This document shows, one piece after another, positions 41,023-49,818 of a stretch of DNA of 64,000 nucleotides. The notes below the pieces were generated by a model. The model had not been told where the DNA came from and ran no database searches. It worked only from the letters and a program-made list of their open reading frames with translations. Made by a program: the position numbers and the translations under genes. The first letter of the stretch is position 1. Every line of letters starts with the position of its first letter. This stretch comes from Microbacterium sp. CGR2 (GTDB lineage: Bacteria > Actinomycetota > Actinomycetes > Actinomycetales > Microbacteriaceae): positions 2,108,001 to 2,172,000 of the forward strand of contig NZ_RBHX01000001.1 of assembly GCF_003626735.1 (NCBI RefSeq). Reading direction: 5' to 3'.

Positions 41023-41676
41023 TCAGTCGATGCGAAGCTCGAACCCCTGCTCAGCGGCGACGACGGAGATGCCGGTCAGGTCGACGACGGCGAACTCGGG
41101 GGAGTGTCCGGCGGCATGTTCTCCGACACCGATGACCCGCATACCCGCGGCATGAGCGGCCTGGATGCCAGCGGCAGAATCTTCCAGGACGACACAGTCC
41201 GCCGGAGCGACTCCGAGCATCCTCGCGCCGAGGAGGAACCCCTCCGGATCGGGCTTCGATGCCGACACATCCTCCGCGGTGACAGCCAGCGCGGGTACCG
41301 CGAGGCCCGCCTCGCCCATCCGCGCGTTCATCAACGGCACGTTCGCCGAGGTGACGACGGCGTGCGGAAACGCTCGCAATGCCTCGAGCAAGGATGCAGC
41401 TCCCGCTATCTCCACCACACCGCCGACGTCTCCGGTCTCGTTCGCGAGCATCGCCTCGTTCTCGCGAAGGTTGATCTCGTGGTCCCGTCCGGGAAGCATG
41501 ATGGCCATGCTCTGGTGACCCTGCCGTCCGTGCACCACGCTGAGGACGGTTTCCGGATCGAGGCCATGCGGCTCCGCCCACGCGAGCCAGAGCCGCTCCA
41601 CCACCGCGGTCGAATCGACCAGCGTCCCGTCCATGTCGAGAAGAACAGCGCCGGCGGGGATGATGTGGGTCACCAC
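41023..41676 (-). CDS. HAD-superfamily phosphatase (sugar-phosphate phosphatase-like)
   Basis: 217 aa. Nucleophile motif LLDMDGTLVDS (Asp14 and Asp16), motif II VVTSAN, lysine in KPDPEGF, and motif IV VLEDSAAG. The alpha-helical cap is of the phosphoglycolate/sugar-phosphate phosphatase type. The substrate is not known. GTG 41676 is the only start that keeps the family N-terminus. It ends 33 bp before the DUF202 pair on the same strand. Confidence 0.88.
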   Translation of the reverse strand: MVTHIIPAGAVLLDMDGTLVDSTAVVERLWLAWAEPHGLDPETVLSVVHGRQGHQSMAIMLPGRDHEINLRENEAMLANETGDVGGVVEIAGAASLLEALRAFPHAVVTSANVPLMNARMGEAGLAVPALAVTAEDVSASKPDPEGFLLGARMLGVAPADCVVLEDSAAGIQAAHAAGMRVIGVGEHAAGHSPEFAVVDLTGISVVAAEQGFELRID

Positions 41677-41715
41677 TTCAGGCTACTGCCGAGGACAGCG
41701 GCAACTGCACCCCGC

Positions 41716-42576
41716 TCATTCGCCGCGGAGCGTTCGCGCAGCCTCGGCCGTCCGCTGCAGCGCGTGCACGGTGTACGCATGCCGCCGCTGACCGACTCCG
41801 ACGAACAGGCAGTCCACGAGGGCGAGCTGGGCGATCCTGCTCACCATCGCCCCCGATCTCAGGCGCGGCTCGCGCGCGTGCGTGAACAGCGCATGATCGG
41901 CAGCATCCGCCAACGCGGAGTCGGCAGCGCTCGTGATGCCGATGGTCGTTGTTCCCGCCGAGCGGGCCGCCTGAAGAAAACGAACGGTCTCGATCGTGGA
42001 TCCGGAGTTGGAGAAGCCGATGGCCACGCTCTTGGTCGCGCCGAGCGCGGCCGCGGCGCTCGCCTCATGGGCGTCGGCGAGAACGATGGCCGTACGGCCG
42101 ATGCGCAGGAGTTTCAGCCCGAGATCGGATGCCGCGAGCCGGCTCGCACCCACTCCGAACAGCAGGATCCGCTCGGCCTCGTCGATCGCATCGACCGCTG
42201 CAGCCAGGACCGCGTAGTCGACGTTGCCGACGGTCTCCTCGATCGCCAGGAGTTCCAGTGCGGCGATTTTCGACACGGCATCGCGCAGAGTGTCGCCGAG
42301 TGCGATCTCCGACCCGAATCCGGCGGGGGCGCTGAACTGCGCGGACTCCCGCCCGAGTTCCGCGGCGAGAGCCATCCGCAGCGCGGGATAGCCGCTGAGA
42401 CCGATCGCCCGGCAGAAACGCACGACCGACGCGACGGAGGTCTCGCAGGCCGATGCGAGCTCGGAGATCGTGCTCTCGATCACCGTCGAGGGGTTCTCGC
42501 TGATGACGCGCGCGATCCTCGCCAGTGAGCGCGGCAGCGTATCGGCGGCCGTGGCTATGGTCGTCTGGATGCTCAT
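41716..42576 (-). CDS. RpiR/MurR-family regulator
   Basis: 286 aa. HTH_6 domain (LARIARVISENPSTVIESTISELASACETSVASVVRFCRAIGLSGYPALRMALAAELG) and a C-terminal SIS sugar-phosphate isomerase-like domain (FGVGASRLAASDL, IGFSNSGSTIETV) for binding a sugar phosphate. Divergent from the kinase-murQ operon, it probably responds to N-acetylmuramic acid 6-phosphate or GlcNAc-6-phosphate. The ORF runs on to 43704 by chance in another gene's antisense. Confidence 0.9.
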   Translation of the reverse strand: MSIQTTIATAADTLPRSLARIARVISENPSTVIESTISELASACETSVASVVRFCRAIGLSGYPALRMALAAELGRESAQFSAPAGFGSEIALGDTLRDAVSKIAALELLAIEETVGNVDYAVLAAAVDAIDEAERILLFGVGASRLAASDLGLKLLRIGRTAIVLADAHEASAAAALGATKSVAIGFSNSGSTIETVRFLQAARSAGTTTIGITSAADSALADAADHALFTHAREPRLRSGAMVSRIAQLALVDCLFVGVGQRRHAYTVHALQRTAEAARTLRGE

Positions 42577-42595
42577 ATGTCTCCTGCGCTCGGTA

Positions 42596-42610
42596 TGAAC
42601 AATTGTTTCA
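42596..42610. promoter_or_regulatory. RpiR operator candidate and kinase promoter
   Basis: AACAATTGTT (42598-42607) is a perfect 10-bp palindrome inside TGAACAATTGTTTCA, located between the divergent RpiR and kinase genes. Downstream, TAGACT at 42629-42634 is the kinase -10, 6 bp before its ATG. Confidence 0.5.
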
Positions 42611-42640
42611 CGCTGGCTCTGTGATGCGTAGACTATTTTC

Positions 42641-43546
42641 ATGACTGTTTCGCCCGGCGTTCTCGCCATCGACCTCGGCAAGTCGAGTTGTCGCGCGGTC
42701 ATCGCGAGCCCTGAGCGAGGCGACGTCCGTGCCGGAACCGGAGCACCCGGCCTCGCAGCGTCAGACGGCGTCTCGCTGGCGGTCGCCGCGATCCGTCCGG
42801 TACTCGCCGACCTCGAACAGGAGTTCGGGGTCGTCGGCGTCGGTGCCGCCGGGGCGTGGGCTGCTCCCGCTGCGGCATCCGATCTCTCGTCGCGCCTCTC
42901 CGCGGCGCTCGGCGTCCCTGCCGTCGTGACTTCCGATGTCGTGGCGGCCCACGCCGGAGCGCTCGACGGCCGCGATGGTGTGCTGCTCATCGCCGGTACC
43001 GGAGCCGCCGCCCTGGGCATCGACGGCGACGGTGCGCGCCTGATCGACGGATGGGGCCCCGAACTGGGCGACTTCGGCAGCGGCTCCTGGTTGGGGCGCG
43101 AAGCCCTGCGCGCGGTGCTGCGCGCCTCCTCCGGACTCGGGCCACCCACCTCTCTCACCGGAGCGATCACAGGACCGGTCGGCGCAGTATCCGACATCCC
43201 GTCCTGGCTCGCTCGGAGCACGCCGCTGCCGCGGAGCCTCGCCACTCTCGCCCCGATCGTCCTCGACGCGGCCGCCGAAGCGGACTTCGTGGCCGGCGAG
43301 ATCGCCACGCACGCGGTGCGGCTGCTCACAGCCTCGGCTGTCGCCGCTTCGACGCGCACCCTCGACGTGGTGCTGCACGGGGGCCTCACCGAACACGCCT
43401 GGTTCCGTGAGGCACTGGCCTCCTCGCTCGACGCCGCGGGGCGTGTGGTCGTGCCCGCGACAGGTGATGCCCTCGACGGCGCGCTGCTCCTCGCCCGACG
43501 TTTCGATCTCCCCCATGAAAGGTTCGTGCACCGTGCCGCAGGATGA
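42641..43546 (+). CDS. BadF/BadG-type ATPase domain sugar kinase (GlcNAc/MurNAc kinase-like)
   Basis: 301 aa of the ASKHA fold. ATP phosphate loop LAIDLGKSSCRAVI at the start, second phosphate motif LIAGTGAAALG (about 117-127), and GWGPELGDFGSGSWLG. Proteins of this family beside MurQ phosphorylate N-acetylated amino sugars such as MurNAc or GlcNAc. It overlaps murQ by 14 bp. TAGACT 6 bp before the ATG suggests a leaderless mRNA. Confidence 0.85.
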   Translation: MTVSPGVLAIDLGKSSCRAVIASPERGDVRAGTGAPGLAASDGVSLAVAAIRPVLADLEQEFGVVGVGAAGAWAAPAAASDLSSRLSAALGVPAVVTSDVVAAHAGALDGRDGVLLIAGTGAAALGIDGDGARLIDGWGPELGDFGSGSWLGREALRAVLRASSGLGPPTSLTGAITGPVGAVSDIPSWLARSTPLPRSLATLAPIVLDAAAEADFVAGEIATHAVRLLTASAVAASTRTLDVVLHGGLTEHAWFREALASSLDAAGRVVVPATGDALDGALLLARRFDLPHERFVHRAAG

Positions 43547-44468
43547 CACCAGACTTCACGCCCTGCTCGAAGAGCTCGCCCAGCTCGACACCGAAGCGTC
43601 GACGACAGAACGCGGCGACCTCGACCTGCTCGACACCATCGAGCTCGTGCGGCGGATGAACGCGGAGGACCGGCGCGTCCCGGAAGCCGTGGCAGAACGT
43701 GCACCGCAGATCGCGGCGGCCGTCGACGGCATCACCGCCCGGTTCCGTCGGGGCGGCCGTCTCATCTACATCGGCGCGGGCACGGCGGGACGGATCGGCG
43801 TCCTCGATGCAAGCGAATGCCCGCCGACGTTCGGGACCGACCCGTCGATGGTGGTCGGCTTGATCGCCGGGGGAGAGGCCGCGATCCGTTCCGCCGTCGA
43901 GAATGCCGAAGACGATGCGGACGCCGCGGCGCTCTCGCTGCGCGAGCTCGGGCTCACCGAGCACGACACCGTCGTGGGCATCTCGGCGTCCGGGCGCACG
44001 CCCTACGTCACAGGTGGACTTCTCTTCGCGCGGGGCCGGGGCGCGCTCACCGTGGCCGTCGCCTCGAACTCCTCGTCGGCGATCGGCGCAGCATCCGACA
44101 TCGCGATCGAGGTCGTCACGGGACCGGAGTTCATCTCCGGCTCGACGCGACTGAAGTCCGGCACCGCCCAGAAGCTGGTGGTGAACATGCTCACCACCCT
44201 GTCCATGATCAAGCTCGGCAAGACGTACCGCGGTGTCATGGTCGATCTGCTCGCGACCAACGAGAAGCTCCACGCGCGGTCCCTCCGGACTGTGTCGCAG
44301 CTCGCGGGCGTCGGGATCGACGACGCCGCCCGCGCACTCGCCTCCGCGGACGGTTCAGTCAAGCTCGCCCTGCTGATGCTCGCGACAGGTGCTTCTGCGG
44401 AGGCGGCCGCACCCGCGCTGCACGGGGCCGATGGCATCCTGCGCGACGCGATAACCGCGCTCGCCTGA
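43533..44468 (+). CDS. murQ: N-acetylmuramic acid 6-phosphate etherase MurQ
   Basis: 311 aa. SIS domain with GAGTAGRIGVLDASECPPTFG (about 80-100, catalytic Glu in SECPPTF) and the C-terminal NEKLHARSLRTVSQLAGV. MurQ splits MurNAc-6-phosphate into GlcNAc-6-phosphate and D-lactate during cell-wall recycling. GTG 43533 is chosen with GAAAGG 10 bp upstream; an ATG at 43515 is in frame and also possible. No MurNAc PTS permease is next to it. Confidence 0.93.
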   Translation: MPQDDTRLHALLEELAQLDTEASTTERGDLDLLDTIELVRRMNAEDRRVPEAVAERAPQIAAAVDGITARFRRGGRLIYIGAGTAGRIGVLDASECPPTFGTDPSMVVGLIAGGEAAIRSAVENAEDDADAAALSLRELGLTEHDTVVGISASGRTPYVTGGLLFARGRGALTVAVASNSSSAIGAASDIAIEVVTGPEFISGSTRLKSGTAQKLVVNMLTTLSMIKLGKTYRGVMVDLLATNEKLHARSLRTVSQLAGVGIDDAARALASADGSVKLALLMLATGASAEAAAPALHGADGILRDAITALA

Positions 44469-44476
44469 CCGGCTCC

Positions 44477-44500
44477 GGTACTGCGGTACTGCGGTACCGT
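44477..44500 (+). repeat. 8-bp tandem repeat, three units, at the SDR promoter
   Basis: GGTACTGC, GGTACTGC, GGTACCGT in direct succession. The last unit holds TACCGT (44495-44500), the likely -10, 6 bp before the SDR start codon. Confidence 0.7.
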
Positions 44501-44506
44501 AACCGG

Positions 44507-45172
44507 ATGCCCCTCGCTCTGATCACCGGCGCCGCCCGCGCCGACGGCATCGCCGCCGGCATCGTCCCTCGCCTGCGTGCAGCCGGCTGGACCGTCGTCA
44601 CCAGCGATCTGCACGATGCCGACCTCGTCGCAGACCTGTCGACCCCTGAGGGACCCGAGACGCTGATCGCAGCGGTGAATGCTGCTCACGGACCGATCTC
44701 CGCCCTCATCCTCAGTCATGCGCACGACGTCGAGTCGGGCATCCTCGACACGACGGCCGAGAGCTTCGACCTGCACGTCGCCGTCAACGCTCGAGCGAGC
44801 CTGCTGTTGATCGCTGCCTTCGCCCGACAGGTCGGCGACGACGGAGGTGTCATCGTCGCGCTCACGAGCGATCACGTGACCGGCAACCTGCCCTACGGTG
44901 CATCCAAGGGCGCGCTCGACCGGCTCGTGATCTCCGCTGCTCGCGAGCTGGGACCCCACGGGATCTCGGCGAACGTGCTGAATCCGGGGCCCATCGACAC
45001 GGGGTGGATGGATGACCCGACGCGCGTCGCTCTCGGTGACGCCACTCCGCTGGGCAGGCTGGGGCGCCCGGGCGACGTGGCCGCCGTGGTCGAGTTCCTC
45101 GTCTCCGCAGAGGGACGCTGGATCTCCGGACAGCTGCTCAAGAGCGACGGCGCGTTCTCGGCCCGCTACTGA
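44507..45172 (+). CDS. Short-chain dehydrogenase/reductase
   Basis: 221 aa. Cofactor motif TGAARADGIAAGI (residues 7-19), active-site Tyr and Lys in YGASK (about 131-135), and the typical C-terminal SGQLLKSDGAFS. The third glycine of the usual TGxxxGIG is kept. Substrate unknown. It could have its own promoter (TACCGT) or read on from murQ, 38 bp upstream; I cannot place it in amino-sugar use. Confidence 0.88.
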   Translation: MPLALITGAARADGIAAGIVPRLRAAGWTVVTSDLHDADLVADLSTPEGPETLIAAVNAAHGPISALILSHAHDVESGILDTTAESFDLHVAVNARASLLLIAAFARQVGDDGGVIVALTSDHVTGNLPYGASKGALDRLVISAARELGPHGISANVLNPGPIDTGWMDDPTRVALGDATPLGRLGRPGDVAAVVEFLVSAEGRWISGQLLKSDGAFSARY

Positions 45173-45222
45173 CGAACGACCGGCACTCCCGCGATGTCGG
45201 CCTCGCCGGGCATGATGGGGGC

Positions 45223-46269
45223 ATGAAGACCGCGACCCTCCTGGCCGAGCGTCTCCGATCGCATCGCCTCACCGCTCCGGCGAAGACGGTGGAGGAGGCG
45301 GCGGGGCAGCTGGTGGCGGTGCAGAGCCAGGACTTCACCGCGGGGCGGTGGGCGCTCGCGGTACGCACGCGTGGCGGACCGCGACTCAGCGATGTGGACG
45401 CCGCGTTCGACCGCGGAGAACTCGTGCGCGCGTGGACCATGCGCGGCACCCTGCACACCGTTCGCGCACGAGACCTCGGCTGGATCCTCGAGGTCACCGC
45501 CGGGCGTCAACGGCAGCAGGCCGCTTCGCGGCATCGGCAACTCGGCATCGACGACGACGTGGTCGCGGCGGCGGTGGCAGCCCTGACCCCGGCTCTGCGC
45601 CAGGGCGGTCTCACCCGGGCCGAGATCTTCGAGATCCTCGCCGGGATCGGGATCGACCCGGGAGGCCAGCGCGGCATCCATCTGCTCTTCACCCTGACGA
45701 TCGACGGGCTCATCTGTCAGGGCCCGGTGGTCGCCCGCGACGGTGTCACGAGGGAACAGCGTTTCGTCCTGGTGGCGGAGCACGTGCGCGAGCAGGAGCA
45801 CCCCGACGATCCACTCGCCGAGCTCTTCCTGCGATACATCGTCGGCCACGGGCCAGCCGGCGTCACGGATTTCGCCTGGTGGTCGGGGCTCACTCTCGGC
45901 CAGTCACGCGAGGCCGCCGGCCGCGCGGCGCCCCGGCTGCTCGAGATCGCCGACGGTCTGTTCGTCGCTCCCGAGCGCCCGAGGCGCGCGCCAGGCGCAG
46001 CGTCCGTCCACGCGCTCGGCGCGTTCGACGAGTACTACATCTCCTACGCCGACCGCACGACCGTGTGTGCCCCCGAGTACCTGTCCGCCGTCGGGCCCGG
46101 CAAGAACGGCATGGTGCGCGCGACGCTCGTCGAGAACGGACGTGTGATCGGATGCTGGACGCATGCGACGGCGTCGCAGGGTGCATCGCCCGAGCTGTTC
46201 CAGCCCCCGGCCGATGAGGCCGCTGTCGCTGCCGCCCTCGCGCGCTTCGCCCGGTTCATCGACGGCTGA
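45223..46269 (+). CDS. AlkZ/YcaQ-type winged-helix protein (HTH_42), possible DNA glycosylase
   Basis: 348 aa of the HTH_42 family. Residues 33-36 read VQSQDF: the Q-x-Q motif (Gln34 and Gln36) that serves catalysis in AlkZ, which removes azinomycin crosslinks; YcaQ has Q-x-D. Three winged-helix domains follow, with FDEYYISYADR near the end. Many family members are unassigned, so base excision of alkylated or crosslinked DNA is an inference. CATGAT lies 6 bp before the ATG (leaderless). Confidence 0.8.
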   Translation: MKTATLLAERLRSHRLTAPAKTVEEAAGQLVAVQSQDFTAGRWALAVRTRGGPRLSDVDAAFDRGELVRAWTMRGTLHTVRARDLGWILEVTAGRQRQQAASRHRQLGIDDDVVAAAVAALTPALRQGGLTRAEIFEILAGIGIDPGGQRGIHLLFTLTIDGLICQGPVVARDGVTREQRFVLVAEHVREQEHPDDPLAELFLRYIVGHGPAGVTDFAWWSGLTLGQSREAAGRAAPRLLEIADGLFVAPERPRRAPGAASVHALGAFDEYYISYADRTTVCAPEYLSAVGPGKNGMVRATLVENGRVIGCWTHATASQGASPELFQPPADEAAVAAALARFARFIDG

Positions 46270-46274
46270 GCGGA

Positions 46275-47717
46275 TCACTCCTTCGCGTGCCGCCCGAGGA
46301 AGTTGTAGACCTCGTTGTCGTCCACGCCGGGAAACGCGCCTCGCGGCAGTGGCGAGAACATGTGGGTGTGCACTCGCGCGCTCGGCCAGGCCTTGCCGTT
46401 CCAGCGATCGGCGAGATCGCTCGGCGGGCGCCGGCAGCAGGCCTCGTCGGGACAGGTGGACACCGCGCGGTCGGCCGTCTCGCGCCCGCGCCACCACCGC
46501 GCGTCGTCGAACGGGACACCCACGGTGATGGAGAATTCACCGTCGCTGGAGGCGCCGGTCTGCGTCGAGCACCAGAAGGTGCCTGACGGAGTGTCGGTGT
46601 ACTGATGGTGCTCCGTGGTGCGGTTCTGCTGGGAGAAGGCGGCGCGCGCTTGGAACTTCCGGCACACGCGTTGGCCCTCGACCGCACCGGTGACGTCCAT
46701 CGGAAGGGGCAGGCCATCGTTCTCGTACACGCGGGTGATCGCGCCCGTCGCGTCGACCCGGAGGAAGTGAAGCGGAATCCCGAGGTGCTGCGTCACCAGG
46801 TTCGTCATCCGCATCCCGGCCGCTTCGTGGGTCACGCCGAACGCATCGCGGAAGTCTTCCACCGCGAGGTTGCGGTCTTTCTTCGCCTGCTGCAGGGAGG
46901 CGACGGCGGCTGTCTCGGGCATGAGGCAGCATGCCGCGAAGTAGTTGATCTCGAGACGCTGCTGCAGGAAGTCCGCGTAGTCGGTGGGGGGCGTGTGCCC
47001 GAGGAGCCGGTGCGCCATCGCCTGCAACGCCATGGATCGAAGCCCGTGTCCGCCGGGAATGGACGCGGGAGGAAGATAGATCCGCCCGTTCTCGAGATCG
47101 GTGACCGAGCGGGTCGAGTGCGGGAGGTCGTTGACGTAGATCAACTCGAATCCGAGCTTCTCCGCCATGATGCTGACCGTACGGTGAGTCAGCGCGCCCT
47201 GCACGTGTCCTGCGGACTTCAGCTGCTTCTCGGCGAGCTTCTCGATGTCGGGGAGGTAGTTGTCCTGTGCGCGCATCCGGAGGCGCAACTCGGTGTTGCC
47301 GCGACGAGCCTCCTCGGGGGTGGCGATTGCTTCGCGTTCGCGGCGCTGCAGCTCTCGGTGGAGCCCGAGGATCGATTCGATCATCTCGTCGCTCGTGCCT
47401 TTGGTCACGCGGACGGGAGCGATGCCGAGTTGCCGGAAGACCGGGCTCTCCTGTGCTCGTTCCAGTTCGATCTCGAGTGCGGCACGACGGTTGGGCGGTT
47501 CGCCGGAGATCAGATCGGTGACCTGGGTGCGGGTCGCCTGAGCGATCGCCTGCAGCAGGGACAGCTTGGGTTCGCGCTTGCCGTTCTCGATCAGACTCAG
47601 CTGCGAACCGGCCACGCCCACGAGCGCCCCCAGCTCGTCGAGCGTGAAGCCGTGCTCGAGGCGGTGGTGTCGGATGCGGTGGCCGAGAGTCGTGAGATGG
47701 ATGCCGGTGGACGCCAT
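46275..47717 (-). CDS. XRE/IrrE-peptidase-fold regulator (RamB/ScfR type)
   Basis: 480 aa. N-terminal cro/C1-type helix-turn-helix ([49 protein letters not shown]), a central IrrE-like domain (about 180-320) in which the usual HExxH is replaced (MAHRLLG), and a C-terminal DUF2083-like part with cysteines (CPDEACC). The architecture is that of RamB, which represses acetate genes and influences gluconeogenesis in corynebacteria, and its divergent neighbour is pckG. ATG 47717 is chosen over 47738 because the conserved N-terminus follows it. Confidence 0.82.
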   Translation of the reverse strand: MASTGIHLTTLGHRIRHHRLEHGFTLDELGALVGVAGSQLSLIENGKREPKLSLLQAIAQATRTQVTDLISGEPPNRRAALEIELERAQESPVFRQLGIAPVRVTKGTSDEMIESILGLHRELQRREREAIATPEEARRGNTELRLRMRAQDNYLPDIEKLAEKQLKSAGHVQGALTHRTVSIMAEKLGFELIYVNDLPHSTRSVTDLENGRIYLPPASIPGGHGLRSMALQAMAHRLLGHTPPTDYADFLQQRLEINYFAACCLMPETAAVASLQQAKKDRNLAVEDFRDAFGVTHEAAGMRMTNLVTQHLGIPLHFLRVDATGAITRVYENDGLPLPMDVTGAVEGQRVCRKFQARAAFSQQNRTTEHHQYTDTPSGTFWCSTQTGASSDGEFSITVGVPFDDARWWRGRETADRAVSTCPDEACCRRPPSDLADRWNGKAWPSARVHTHMFSPLPRGAFPGVDDNEVYNFLGRHAKE

Positions 47718-47738
47718 TGTTTGAGTGTAGCGAAACAA
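47717..47738. promoter_or_regulatory. Imperfect palindrome at the start of the XRE/IrrE regulator gene
   Basis: TTGTTT (47717-47722) and AAACAA (47733-47738) with 10 bp between; extended by G and C on the inner sides. It covers the regulator's start codon, as an autoregulatory operator would, and could also serve pckG on the other side. Confidence 0.5.
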
Positions 47739-47828
47739 CGCGGGTTCTTAACGCGTCGGATGTCGGAAAGTCTGTGGGAAGTCGGAAGAAGATGGATGCA
47801 AGCCGCACACTTCAAAGGAGCAGCAGAC

Positions 47829-49691
47829 ATGGCCATTGCCGAAGTCTTCACACCCCGTACGTCCCCCGTCGCCGCGGTGCGCACGTTCGGAGCGGCGCCG
47901 ACCTACGACACTCCGGCGATGAAGGAACTGGCCGCGTGGGTGGAGGAGATCCGCGCACTGACCCAGCCGGACTCCGTCCACTGGGTGGACGGCTCGCGCG
48001 CAGAGAACGACTGGTTGCTGCGCGGACTCGTCGACGAGGGCAAGCTGATCAAGCTCAACCCCGAATGGCGCCCGGGTTCCTATCTCGCCCGCTCGCACCC
48101 GAGTGACGTCGCTCGCACCGAGGGGCGGACCTACATCGCGTCCGAGCGCGAGGAAGATGCCGGCCCCACCAACAACTGGGCCGACCCGACCGAGATGCGC
48201 GCGAAGATGCGCGACATCTTCGCCGGATCCATGCGCGGACGGACGATGTACGTCGTACCGTTCTCGATGGGTCCGATCGGCGGCCCGCTGTCTCACATCG
48301 GCGTGCAGATCACCGACAGCGCCTACGCGGTGGCATCCATCGGGATCATGACCCGCGTCGGCGACGCCGTCACTCGCCGGATCGCCGACGGTGCGGCATG
48401 GGTGAAGACCGTGCACAGCGTCGGCGCGCCGTTGGCGAGCGGCGAAGCCGACGCCGAGTGGCCGTGCAATGACGACAAGTACATCGTGCACTTCCCGGAG
48501 GCGCTCGAGGTCTACTCGTTCGGTTCGGGATACGGGGGCAATGCGATCCTCGCGAAGAAGTGCTTCGCGCTGCGCATCGCCTCGGTCATCGCGCGTGACG
48601 AGGGATGGCTCGCCGAACACATGCTCCTGATCCGTGTGATCGATCCGCAGGGCAAGGCGTACCACGTCGCCGCTGCGTTCCCCTCCGCGTGCGGCAAGAC
48701 GAACCTGGCGATGCTTCGTCCCACCATCCCCGGATGGCGCGTGGAGACCCTCGGCGACGACATCGCGTGGATCCGGCCCGGCGAAGACGGCAGGCTGTGG
48801 GCGATCAACCCGGAAGCCGGGTTCTTCGGAGTTGCGCCCGGAACCGGCGAATCGACGAACGCCGCCGCTGTCGAGACGCTGTGGGGCAACACCATCTTCA
48901 CCAACGTCGCACTGCGCCCGGACGGTGATGTGTGGTGGGAGGGCCTCACCGATAGGGTGCCGCCGAACCTGATCGACTGGGAGGGCAACGACTGGACGCC
49001 CGACTCCGGGCGGCCGGCCGCGCATCCGAACTCGCGTTTCACGGTGTCGGCGGCGCAATGCCCGCAGATCTCGGACGACTGGGAAGAGGCGGTGCCGCTC
49101 GACGTCATCCTCTTCGGCGGCCGTCGCGCCTCGAACGTCCCGCTCGTGGTCGAAGCCACCGACTGGACCCATGGCGTGTTCCTCGGATCGAACATCTCCT
49201 CCGAGCGCACCGCGGCCGCGGAGGGCACGGTGGGAGAGCTCCGCCGGGATCCGTTCGCGATGCTGCCGTTCTGCGGATACAACATGGCCGACTACTTCGC
49301 CCACTGGCTGAAGGTCGGTCGCGGTCTCCGGTTCGACCGTGCACCGCGCATCTTCCAGGTGAACTGGTTCCGTCGCGGCGACGACGGCCGGTTCCTGTGG
49401 CCCGGTTTCGGCGACAACTCGCGCGTGGTCGATTGGATCATCCGTCGTATCTCGGGCGAGGTTCCCGCCGTCGACAGCCCGATCGGGCGACTGCCGGTGA
49501 CGACGGACCTCAATCTCGACGGTCTCGACATCCCCGCGGCCGACCTCGAGGAGCTGTTCGCTGTCGACGCCGAAGCGTGGCAGGTCGAGGCCGACCTGAC
49601 CGAGGAGTTCTACGACACGTTCGGTGACCGGGTGCCGGCGGCTCTGCGCGCCGAACTCGCCTCGCTTCGCTACCGCCTCGGGCAGGCGTAG
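47829..49691 (+). CDS. pckG: Phosphoenolpyruvate carboxykinase (GTP)
   Basis: 620 aa. P-loop/kinase-1a motif [13 protein letters not shown] (hyper-reactive Cys included), Mn-binding Lys and His, [13 protein letters not shown], and the omega-loop region. It converts oxaloacetate and GTP to PEP, the gate to gluconeogenesis. AAAGGAG precedes ATG 47829; the open frame to 46605 is antisense to the regulator. The 110-bp leader lies between it and the divergent RamB-like gene. Confidence 0.96.
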   Translation: MAIAEVFTPRTSPVAAVRTFGAAPTYDTPAMKELAAWVEEIRALTQPDSVHWVDGSRAENDWLLRGLVDEGKLIKLNPEWRPGSYLARSHPSDVARTEGRTYIASEREEDAGPTNNWADPTEMRAKMRDIFAGSMRGRTMYVVPFSMGPIGGPLSHIGVQITDSAYAVASIGIMTRVGDAVTRRIADGAAWVKTVHSVGAPLASGEADAEWPCNDDKYIVHFPEALEVYSFGSGYGGNAILAKKCFALRIASVIARDEGWLAEHMLLIRVIDPQGKAYHVAAAFPSACGKTNLAMLRPTIPGWRVETLGDDIAWIRPGEDGRLWAINPEAGFFGVAPGTGESTNAAAVETLWGNTIFTNVALRPDGDVWWEGLTDRVPPNLIDWEGNDWTPDSGRPAAHPNSRFTVSAAQCPQISDDWEEAVPLDVILFGGRRASNVPLVVEATDWTHGVFLGSNISSERTAAAEGTVGELRRDPFAMLPFCGYNMADYFAHWLKVGRGLRFDRAPRIFQVNWFRRGDDGRFLWPGFGDNSRVVDWIIRRISGEVPAVDSPIGRLPVTTDLNLDGLDIPAADLEELFAVDAEAWQVEADLTEEFYDTFGDRVPAALRAELASLRYRLGQA

Positions 49692-49701
49692 CCCTCAGAC
49701 C

Positions 49702-49727
49702 GGTGCCGGCTCGGGGGAGCCGGCACC
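49702..49727 (+). terminator. pckG terminator hairpin
   Basis: GGTGCCGGCTC (49702-49712) pairs perfectly with GAGCCGGCACC (49717-49727) around GGGG, 11 bp after the pckG stop. Confidence 0.75.
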
Positions 49728-49752
49728 TCCCGGGCCTCGTGCCCTACGGACC

Positions 49753-49815
49753 CGCGAACGCGGGACGCCGGAGACGAACCCATGGCTGAGTGGTCTCCGG
49801 CGTCTCGCGTTCGTG
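49753..49815. terminator. Bidirectional terminator stem between pckG and the ABC exporter
   Basis: A 23-bp inverted repeat: left arm 49753-49775 (CGCGAACGCGGGACGCCG...) and right arm 49793-49815, two mismatches, 17-nt loop. It ends 3 bp before the stop of the minus-strand ABC gene, so it can end both convergent transcripts. Confidence 0.75.
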
Positions 49816-49818
49816 TTG

